A stretch of DNA of 64,000 nucleotides, from IMG/VR virus record IMGVR_UViG_3300024264_000011, positions 1 through 64,000 of that record. One strand, given 5' to 3'. Position 1 is the stretch's first letter. Every line of letters starts with the position of its first letter. The notes beneath the pieces are model-generated. The model saw nothing but the letters and a program-made list of their open reading frames with translations, was not told the DNA's origin and did no database searches. The DNA is from a virus. The translations under genes were made by a program, and so were the position numbers. Shown here piece by piece: positions 56,773 through 64,000 of this stretch.

Positions 56773-59700
56773 TAGTTATCTCCTTTAAGTAATTTAATTT
56801 CTTCTTTGAGTATATTTATTTGTTCTTGTTGGTCTTTAATTGCTTCAATTAGCAGACCCACCATGTTGCCATAAGCAACAGATTTAGTTCCCTCCTCATC
56901 GGTAGAAACAAGTTCGGGGCAGACTTTTTCGACATCTTGAGCGATAACTCCCATCTGTCTTCCGAGTTCTGGAGTATCTATTCTGTCAAATGTTACGCCA
57001 TTGATCTGATTGACCTTATCAAGAGGGTTTGCAATAGGTTCAATGTTCTCTTTTAATTTAATGTCAGAGTATGCAGTAACGTTTCCAGTTGCTGTAAAGC
57101 TTCCATTGTCATCGAATGTGTATCTAGTTGTTGAACCATCACGGATGTAGAAGTTACCGATTCCGCTGTTAAGGTCCATATACATATGTGAACCATTACA
57201 GAAAAACTCAACATCATCACCACTTCCAAAATAGAGATATTCGTTATCTGGTAAATCTAGATGATTATTGATAGTTACTCGACCATTAAATGTCGAGGCT
57301 TTCGCAAAAGTAAGTGTACTAGCTGTCCATGAGGCAACTTCGGCGTTGTTACACCAAAACTTCAAATTACCGTCAGAGGGGCATTGAAATCCAGTATCGT
57401 TATCAGCACCTAAACAAATATCTACGTTAGTTCCTGGGTTAGAAGCTGTTCCAGCAGCAAGTTTTGTGCAATGGATGTTTCCGTTGACATCTAATTTTGC
57501 AACTGGGGCAGTCGAGCCAATTCCCACATTGCCAGAGAAATAATTCTTTGTCTCGCCGGTAATATATGTACCCCATTTAGTACCTACAGTTCCAGCATAT
57601 GATCCGAAGAATAAGTATCCGGTTGTCACAGTACCAGCATTACGGTCAATGTGTGAATAAACTCCTTTTGCATCTCCAATAGTATCTTCATCACACTGAA
57701 CCTCAAAATATCCACCAACGGCATTACCAGACTTACCAGAACCATTATCTGTGTTCTGTGCTCTACCATATACTGCGTATAAAGTACCTCCTGATGTATT
57801 GCCGCCTCTATATGCTATAGAGTGGATACCATAAGCATTAACCGCACCGCCTGCAGCATATGCTTGTGCATATGTATATGCACCAAAGACGCTTTGCGTG
57901 CCTATTCCAGATCCATTACCTGTAACTTTGGCAAAACTATAAAGACCTCGATTGTCGTGAGTATATCCAGTAGAGTCTGAAGAAGTGTAAATGCCGTACA
58001 TATTATGACGGTTGCCGTTAGTGCTTGTAGTGTTTGACTTTGAATTATCCACATCGACTCTAAGGCCAACTTGGGCTCTATTAGCAGTAAAAGCGGCAGT
58101 ACCAGACCAGTCCGCATCGATATATACGGTGTTATAACTACTATTTTGTCCTGTTTGCCAAGTATTATCTACGTGCAATGGATGATCATGCCATCCAGTA
58201 TCGGTTTCACCAGTACCTGTGTTAATACCTCTCGATACTGCAAGACCACCATCAGTTGATAGTGACATAGCACCACCAGACGCATCATGAGCAGTATCTC
58301 TCCACAAGAATCCACGATCAGATTCATTATTGAATGTAAATGTCATTGCATAATCATTCAATCTACCATGAGTTCTGCCTGACATCATACCAATAGTATA
58401 TGAACTACTATCCCAAACTCTTATTTTGTCTGCCGTATTAGTAGTATGGTGATTGATAATAGAACTACCCGTTAAAGTAATAGTACCACTTGTTGATAAC
58501 CCACCAGCAATAGTTTGACCATTGTTTGAATGGAGTCTTCCAGTTCCAGTGTTAATATAGAATGGTCTTAAACCATTCCAAGTATCACTAGCAGCTGCAC
58601 CTGTATTAGATAAAAGAATATAATAATTAGTACCATCATTTCTATGAATAACAGTTTCATCTGCATCGTTGTATAAAAGAAGTTGATTGTTACTGCCGCT
58701 AATTTTACAAGATGTACTTCCAACAGTGAGATTAAATGCAGGTCCAATTAAACTACCATCTCCATTAATACCTTTAGACGTTCCATCAACAAAGAAACCG
58801 CCATCTGCACGAATATATCGCGGGGTGTAAATGTTTTTAGCAGTGTTCTGATTAATTCTCAGCCAAGTAGTATCAGATGTGGTAATCTCACCCATCGCGG
58901 TTGTATTACGGTGGAAGAAAATACCACCACCTGTGATATTTGTTCGTTGCTCTACATAACCGCTGCCCCAGTTAGAGACTGATGGTGTGGATATGCGAAG
59001 ACCTCCCTCAGCGTTTACATAGACCAATTCACCAGTTTGGCTTGCGATCTTCCCAGCAGACTCGCCAGCATTTAAGACCAACTCAGTACCATTAGAGGTT
59101 CTAATTTCTTTGGTTTCTACACGAGTTGCTGGAGTAATTGTGTCAGGTATGCGGGCATCATTAATTGTTCCAGTTAGGTTAGCAGAATTAAGATTAGTCA
59201 AACCAGAACCATTACCACTAAACGAAATTCCAGATTCAGCAGTAATTGCCGAAGTTGTCAGCGTCATTATTGTGGAAAGTGATCTGGCTGTATTTGCAGT
59301 TGAACTATTACCTAGTTCAAAATACATATTAGCAGTAGTGCTATCAACAGAACATTCAATTCTTCCAGAAGAACCAGTTACATCTGGTACACCACCAAGA
59401 TGATTAAATGCTAGGTTTGCATTACCATAACCATCATTAATTGTTAATGCAACACTTCCACTACCTTTTCCGGCTTCAATATAAGAGGCACTAGTTCTAA
59501 AGGTTCCAGTTGCGCTATCATTGTTTGCATTTGATCTCAGATATGCAGAACCCTGTTGACCATCAAGTAAATCAGCATTTAGATTAGTAACTACTTGAGT
59601 ACTATCTACAGTAAATGGTGACGATGTTCCAGATGCACCACCATCAAATGCAGGTCTATTGCTAAATGTTAATGTACTTCCAGATGCACTATTAACAATA

Positions 59701-62363
59701 CAAGTACCAAATGTAACCATTTCGTTATTGTCAAAAGACCATCCAAGTGATGAAGTTCCAATTCTTAAATAACCATTCGCAAAATTTGATCCAGCAATTG
59801 TTCCAGGACTGCCAGTAATTGCAATACCGTTAGTTGACAACAATGTATCTGTTTCAGTTTGTCCAGTAACATTAACACCACCAGATGTTGTTGCTATTTT
59901 TGCGGCATCATCATAATAAAGAGTAGTTGCGGCATTGTGAGTTACTCTAACACCTAGTGTACCACTATTATTTGCATATAATAGTAGATCCTCATTATAT
60001 GAGCTAACAATTCCTTCATCAACAATAATTCTTTTATTGAAGTAAAATCTACTACGGTCAGTTTCAACGTGAGCATACGTAGTATTACTTGGACCAATTT
60101 TAATCCACCCATTTCCAGTATTTGCAGTTACATGTCCAGCTGTAGTATTAATACCACCAGTTCCAGTAACTGTTAAGTTACTCTGGACTTCAGTACCACC
60201 AACAAAATCACCAGCATAGTTAACGACTAGTTTAGCACCAGCATTTTTTACAAGAGCTCTTGAAGTACCAGAGTTTCCTCTAGATGTCTGGTTTGATGCA
60301 CCAAGTCTAAAATCAAATCCACCATTATTGACATTTCCTGTTACAAATGCTTCTCCAGAAACATGTAATTTATACGTTGGTGTAACACCGATACCAAAAT
60401 TACCATCTTTATCTAATGTTACTTTTGTGGAATATCCACTACCATTGTAAGTTCTGAAAAATACGCCACCTGCAGCTGCACCATATGTAAGATAAGTACT
60501 ATACTGCGTACCATGATGGAAATGAGTGTTTCCATATCTGGTTATGTTAATCTCATTACTAAAAGTAATTGCGCCAGTAGCAGTATCAGTAGCGTCAGAT
60601 CTTAAAAATGAAGATGCATGTAATCCATCAACTTGGTCCACATTTAGAGAACTTTCGTCGTTTGTGTTTAATACTCTGTACTTAGTTGAACTACTATATC
60701 TACCACCAGTGTATAAATCTCCAGTAACATAAACATTAGTATCACCACGAACATCAAAAATCGTATCTGCGCTATTACTTGTAGCACTTAAGTCTGCTGT
60801 ACTTTGAGCTGTTCTTCCCCTAACATCAAAAATACTTTCAGTTCCACTATCTGCATCACTAGAAATAATGACTGCAGGAACATCATTTGCATCATCATTT
60901 TTGTAAAATACTGCAACTGGATCAGCATTTTGAGAATTATTAGTTACAAATAATCCTACACCAGCATCTCCATCTACTCTAAGTGCAGCAGTACTATCAT
61001 AGGTTGCGTGACCACCATTATCATCATTACCAATAACAAGATCTTTATTGAATTTCCAGTTATCTCCAGCAGAAACATAAGTCAATGTTGCACTAGCACC
61101 ATCAATAGTAATACCAGCACCATTTGCAGCTGCAGCATTAGCAGCACCAGATGCTAGAGTAATATTGAGATCATCTACATTTACTGTAGTTGAATTGATT
61201 GTAGTTGTAGTACCATCAACCTGTAAATCACCAGCGATGACAAGAGTTCCTGTATTGTTGCCAACTCCTGCTGGATCGATTGTAAGAGTTGCTGGACCAC
61301 TAATTGTATTAGTTGAAATATTAATACCTGTACCAGAAGCACCTGTTGATAGTGTTGTTGCTGATGCAGTTCCAGTTACAGTAACACCACTACCATTTGT
61401 CTGGAGTTTTATATTATCTGATGTGCCAGAGTGATGTAATTTTACAGCACCAGTATTACCAGGTTTTAACTCAATATCAGTAATTAGTGCTGTATTATGT
61501 TGACCAATGGTAATGTCATCACCGTTTTTACCAATTAAAACTCTTAAATATCCACCATCATCAGTATAGATGGTACTTGATTCTGGAATTACAAGAGCAG
61601 CATTGGTTACAGTATGTGATGCTGCTGCATAAGTACCACCGTCAGACTGGAAAACATCTGCGTTTGATAGTCCAGTTGTACTTGTTCCTAAAGTGGTAGT
61701 ATTAAATTTTTGTACATTATCATAGTAGAGTTGAACATCAGCATTTGTGTTAAACACCGCCATATTTTCGGCATTAAATCTCACAACAACTTGATTACCT
61801 ACAAGTCTTAGAGCTCCATCTCCAGTATCATTAATGTAACTATTACTGCCATCATGATAAATTTGTAAGTCGTTACCAGTTCCAAAATTGGCAGTTTGGT
61901 TATCACCAAAATATTGATTACCAGATAGTGTAATATTACCAGTGAAAGATGCACCAGTTGTTGTGGTCTCAAATTTCTTGGAGTTGTTGTAGTAGAGTTC
62001 TACTGATCCATTTGGATTTGCGGCAACCATTTGATCGCCAGTAGTTTTAGTTATGAAAACTCCACCAACACTTGATCTCAAATAAAGTTTTCCAACTCCA
62101 TTATCATCAATAAAACTATTAGATCCATTATGGTAAAGTTTTAAATCTTCACTATCACCAATACTCAAATGATCATTGTCACCTAAATTGACATTACTAT
62201 CAAATATAACATCGCCAGTAAATCTACCAGTACCACCAACATCCAAATCATAAGAAGGGGTGGAATCTTTAATTCCAACCCTATTATTTGTGGGGTCAAC
62301 AAACAGTGTATCGCCATCAACTTCTAAACCGTTTTTGACAATAAAATTTCTATTAGTTGCCAT
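56772..62363 (-). CDS. Long tail fibre with S74 intramolecular chaperone
   Basis: 1863 residues of beta-rich repeats, many with LYHNGSNSFI/YYDN..KF motifs in the first 320 residues, then Thr/Gly-rich shaft. Near 1764-1863 the C-terminus reads AYSDIKLKENIEPIANPLDK, VTFDRIDTPELGRQMGVIAQ and DVEKVCPELV. This is the S74 endosialidase-type chaperone, which trimerises the fibre and then cuts itself off, probably before the Ser of SDIKLKEN. The Ser and the Lys residues needed are present. It follows a TATAAATA late promoter. Confidence 0.87.
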   Translation of the reverse strand: MATNRNFIVKNGLEVDGDTLFVDPTNNRVGIKDSTPSYDLDVGGTGRFTGDVIFDSNVNLGDNDHLSIGDSEDLKLYHNGSNSFIDDNGVGKLYLRSSVGGVFITKTTGDQMVAANPNGSVELYYNNSKKFETTTTGASFTGNITLSGNQYFGDNQTANFGTGNDLQIYHDGSNSYINDTGDGALRLVGNQVVVRFNAENMAVFNTNADVQLYYDNVQKFNTTTLGTSTTGLSNADVFQSDGGTYAAASHTVTNAALVIPESSTIYTDDGGYLRVLIGKNGDDITIGQHNTALITDIELKPGNTGAVKLHHSGTSDNIKLQTNGSGVTVTGTASATTLSTGASGTGINISTNTISGPATLTIDPAGVGNNTGTLVIAGDLQVDGTTTTINSTTVNVDDLNITLASGAANAAAANGAGITIDGASATLTYVSAGDNWKFNKDLVIGNDDNGGHATYDSTAALRVDGDAGVGLFVTNNSQNADPVAVFYKNDDANDVPAVIISSDADSGTESIFDVRGRTAQSTADLSATSNSADTIFDVRGDTNVYVTGDLYTGGRYSSSTKYRVLNTNDESSLNVDQVDGLHASSFLRSDATDTATGAITFSNEINITRYGNTHFHHGTQYSTYLTYGAAAGGVFFRTYNGSGYSTKVTLDKDGNFGIGVTPTYKLHVSGEAFVTGNVNNGGFDFRLGASNQTSRGNSGTSRALVKNAGAKLVVNYAGDFVGGTEVQSNLTVTGTGGINTTAGHVTANTGNGWIKIGPSNTTYAHVETDRSRFYFNKRIIVDEGIVSSYNEDLLLYANNSGTLGVRVTHNAATTLYYDDAAKIATTSGGVNVTGQTETDTLLSTNGIAITGSPGTIAGSNFANGYLRIGTSSLGWSFDNNEMVTFGTCIVNSASGSTLTFSNRPAFDGGASGTSSPFTVDSTQVVTNLNADLLDGQQGSAYLRSNANNDSATGTFRTSASYIEAGKGSGSVALTINDGYGNANLAFNHLGGVPDVTGSSGRIECSVDSTTANMYFELGNSSTANTARSLSTIMTLTTSAITAESGISFSGNGSGLTNLNSANLTGTINDARIPDTITPATRVETKEIRTSNGTELVLNAGESAGKIASQTGELVYVNAEGGLRISTPSVSNWGSGYVEQRTNITGGGIFFHRNTTAMGEITTSDTTWLRINQNTAKNIYTPRYIRADGGFFVDGTSKGINGDGSLIGPAFNLTVGSTSCKISGSNNQLLLYNDADETVIHRNDGTNYYILLSNTGAAASDTWNGLRPFYINTGTGRLHSNNGQTIAGGLSTSGTITLTGSSIINHHTTNTADKIRVWDSSSYTIGMMSGRTHGRLNDYAMTFTFNNESDRGFLWRDTAHDASGGAMSLSTDGGLAVSRGINTGTGETDTGWHDHPLHVDNTWQTGQNSSYNTVYIDADWSGTAAFTANRAQVGLRVDVDNSKSNTTSTNGNRHNMYGIYTSSDSTGYTHDNRGLYSFAKVTGNGSGIGTQSVFGAYTYAQAYAAGGAVNAYGIHSIAYRGGNTSGGTLYAVYGRAQNTDNGSGKSGNAVGGYFEVQCDEDTIGDAKGVYSHIDRNAGTVTTGYLFFGSYAGTVGTKWGTYITGETKNYFSGNVGIGSTAPVAKLDVNGNIHCTKLAAGTASNPGTNVDICLGADNDTGFQCPSDGNLKFWCNNAEVASWTASTLTFAKASTFNGRVTINNHLDLPDNEYLYFGSGDDVEFFCNGSHMYMDLNSGIGNFYIRDGSTTRYTFDDNGSFTATGNVTAYSDIKLKENIEPIANPLDKVNQINGVTFDRIDTPELGRQMGVIAQDVEKVCPELVSTDEEGTKSVAYGNMVGLLIEAIKDQQEQINILKEEIKLLKGDN
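56813..56820 (-). promoter_or_regulatory. Late promoter candidate AATAAATA
   Basis: Within the last codons of the long fibre, 41 bases before the glycine-rich gene. The distance is almost the same as for the promoter at 62405-62412. Confidence 0.4.
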
Positions 62364-62404
62364 AAGACTCCTTGGGGTTCACTTTCCCCCCATATTTGTC
62401 TAAT

Positions 62405-62412
62405 TATTTATA
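62405..62412 (-). promoter_or_regulatory. Late promoter TATAAATA
   Basis: Exact T4 late consensus on the minus strand, 42 bases before the long fibre ATG and immediately after the stop of the partial fibre gene. Confidence 0.7.
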
Positions 62413-62414
62413 AA

Positions 62415-64000
62415 TCAATACTTGATTGCAGTAGCAACAACTTTATAGGTAGTGGTGTTAGTAGACGATGCAGTTGCAAGCAGTCTGATTACGTTAGAAA
62501 CAATATTAGTGTCAAATGTAGCAAGAACAGAACCAGAATGAACAGTACCATATGCAGTCATGTATGCAGTTGTTCCATCATGAACTACCAATACTTTTTC
62601 CATATGGAAGTTTGCATTTTCTGATACTTGAATCAAGAATTCGACAGATCTGTAAGTAGAACCATTAATAGAAGCAATTAGTGTTGCAGAAGTTGATGTT
62701 GTTGTAGCAGTGAATGACTTTTGTAGTGAATTTGCATCTGCAATTTCAGTTCCAGTAGTAACTATATCCCCAGTTACAGTAACACCAGATGTAGTGGTTT
62801 CAAATTTCTTAGAATCGTCATAATAAAGATCAACTGAACCATTAGTAGTAAATGTTGCTTTTACTTCATTTCCAGATGAATCATATACAACAATATTGTC
62901 ACCCCAAATATTTAAGTCACCAGTTCCATTTTCTCTAATATTAGATGAGGAACCTGAATGATAAATCTGCAAATCATTACTAGATCCAAAATTTATTCCA
63001 ATAGAATCTGGTAAACTAATGTTATTTTGGAATTCTGAAGTGCCACTGACTTTAATACTACCAGAAACATCCAGAGCAACAGTAGGAGCAGAAACACCAA
63101 TACCAACTCTATTGTTATCACCATCTACATATAAAGTATCTCTACCAAGAATATTTTTATAATATTTGATATCATCTGTACCAATAGTATGCCCAGTGGT
63201 TTCAATATTAGATCTCCAGAGAGTTGTATTTGATGGGAGACCGTTTGAAACTAGAACATAACCAAGAGACATCTCAGCAACAGTATCATAATCACTAACT
63301 CTTGTCGCTGTAAATGCAGAGTTTGCACTACCTACAGTGGTAATTTGATACAGACCATTCTCTTCTGCATTTGTCTGACCATTGACCAGAACAATATCAT
63401 TATTTCCGAATGTGACTCCATCTGCTGATGGGAATACACCATTTACAGAACCAGTTAGTGTAGCACCTACACCAGCAGTACCATTATTATAAGTTGCAGA
63501 AATATTAGATGTATGAATACCTTTAGCAATTGCAATACCAAAATTTACCCATGAAGGAACACCATTACTTACTGCAAGTACATTAGATTGATTACCAATA
63601 CCCAACTTAGAAATGGTTGCACTACTGTTACCATATAAAATATCACCTTGAGCGTAAGTTGTGATATTAGTACCACCTTTACCGACAGGTACAGTAGCAA
63701 CAAGATTACCTGGGTTTAGATAATATTGATCGTTATTACCATTTAAAGTTAGAGCATCAACAGTACCACCAGAAGATGCTGCCTTAATTGTAACATCACC
63801 AATAGAAGAAACATCAAATTGTTGATGGTTGTAAGCAGAAACACCTAATCTAGTATAACCAGAAGTACCAGTACTGCTACCAGTTACTGTTTGAATACCT
63901 ATTTTAACTCTATTATAGTGTACAGTTTCATTCGGATTTACTGTGTTATCTACAAAACTATCACCAACTAAAGTAAGAGGAGAATCACCATCTTCCACAA
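62415..64000 (-). CDS. Tail fibre-like structural protein (5' end outside window)
   Basis: The frame runs to the right edge. The GTG at 63998 is unlikely to be the real start, so the gene is partial. Visible part: VPVGKGGTNITTYAQGDILY, LAVSNGVPSWVNFG, NGLYQITTVGSANSAFTATR, DNNRVGIGVSAPTVALDVSG, LQIYHSGSSSNIRENGTG, LYYDDSKKFETTTSGVTVTG. These repeats match those in the N-terminal part of the following long fibre. It ends ASSTNTTTYKVVATAIKY. A fibre or shaft protein. Confidence 0.75.
   Translation of the reverse strand, partial: VEDGDSPLTLVGDSFVDNTVNPNETVHYNRVKIGIQTVTGSSTGTSGYTRLGVSAYNHQQFDVSSIGDVTIKAASSGGTVDALTLNGNNDQYYLNPGNLVATVPVGKGGTNITTYAQGDILYGNSSATISKLGIGNQSNVLAVSNGVPSWVNFGIAIAKGIHTSNISATYNNGTAGVGATLTGSVNGVFPSADGVTFGNNDIVLVNGQTNAEENGLYQITTVGSANSAFTATRVSDYDTVAEMSLGYVLVSNGLPSNTTLWRSNIETTGHTIGTDDIKYYKNILGRDTLYVDGDNNRVGIGVSAPTVALDVSGSIKVSGTSEFQNNISLPDSIGINFGSSNDLQIYHSGSSSNIRENGTGDLNIWGDNIVVYDSSGNEVKATFTTNGSVDLYYDDSKKFETTTSGVTVTGDIVTTGTEIADANSLQKSFTATTTSTSATLIASINGSTYRSVEFLIQVSENANFHMEKVLVVHDGTTAYMTAYGTVHSGSVLATFDTNIVSNVIRLLATASSTNTTTYKVVATAIKY

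Noticed and set aside
1-64000. CRISPR array, insertion sequence or diversity-generating retroelement
   Set aside because: No spaced direct repeats of CRISPR type, no transposase or reverse transcriptase frame, and no template/variable repeat pair near the fibre genes was seen.

Overview
The window looks like part of a marine T4-like myovirus genome of the cyanophage type. It is AT-rich. Every gene I can support lies on the minus strand, packed with TGATG, TAATG and ATGA stop/start overlaps. It carries the T4-type neck, baseplate and packaging set (gp16, gp15, gp14, gp13, gp8, gp6, gp25, PAAR tip) together with the large fibre proteins, 2OG-Fe(II) oxygenases and many tiny early genes typical of phages of Synechococcus and Prochlorococcus. 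No photosynthesis gene falls in the window, so the host is inferred from gene style only.

Transcription runs from high to low coordinates. At 53970-64000 lie tail-fibre and adhesin genes: a partial fibre, a 1863-residue fibre with an S74 self-cleaving chaperone end, a glycine-rich adhesin-like protein, a small fibre-associated protein and two 2OG-Fe(II) oxygenases. At 36451-53850 lies an early/middle region of about 50 small genes, many under 60 codons, plus two SF2 helicases, a third 2OG oxygenase, a degenerate AspH-like protein, a zinc-ribbon protein and an exported glycine-zipper protein. At 1-36428 lies the structural block: a 1414-residue virion protein, PAAR tip, a broken gene, gp25, gp6, a giant 3988-residue gp7-position protein, gp8, a 2157-residue DUF4815 protein, fibre/whisker proteins, gp13-gp14-gp15, the small terminase gp16, and three genes leading out of the window.

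Three regulatory layers can be read in the DNA. Sigma70-type promoters (TTGACN, 17 nt, TATAAT-like) precede the helicases and several small-gene operons. A second promoter family in the small-gene region lacks a -35 box. Instead it has an inverted-repeat operator whose inner half (GTCCAC) stands exactly 26 nt before an extended -10 (TGTATATT or TGTATTGT) in six cases, with a near match in a seventh. NATAAATA late promoters stand before the structural and fibre genes, often fused to the preceding stop codon.

The most striking non-coding object is the gene-free stretch 41705-42177. It has six exact DnaA boxes (five TTTTCCACA, one TTATCCACA) and six same-orientation 14-bp iterons CATATGWTAATAAT. 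This looks like a replication origin or a host-DnaA-binding site, which is not a known T4 feature. With the operator-26-extended-10 family it is the best candidate for an undescribed system here.
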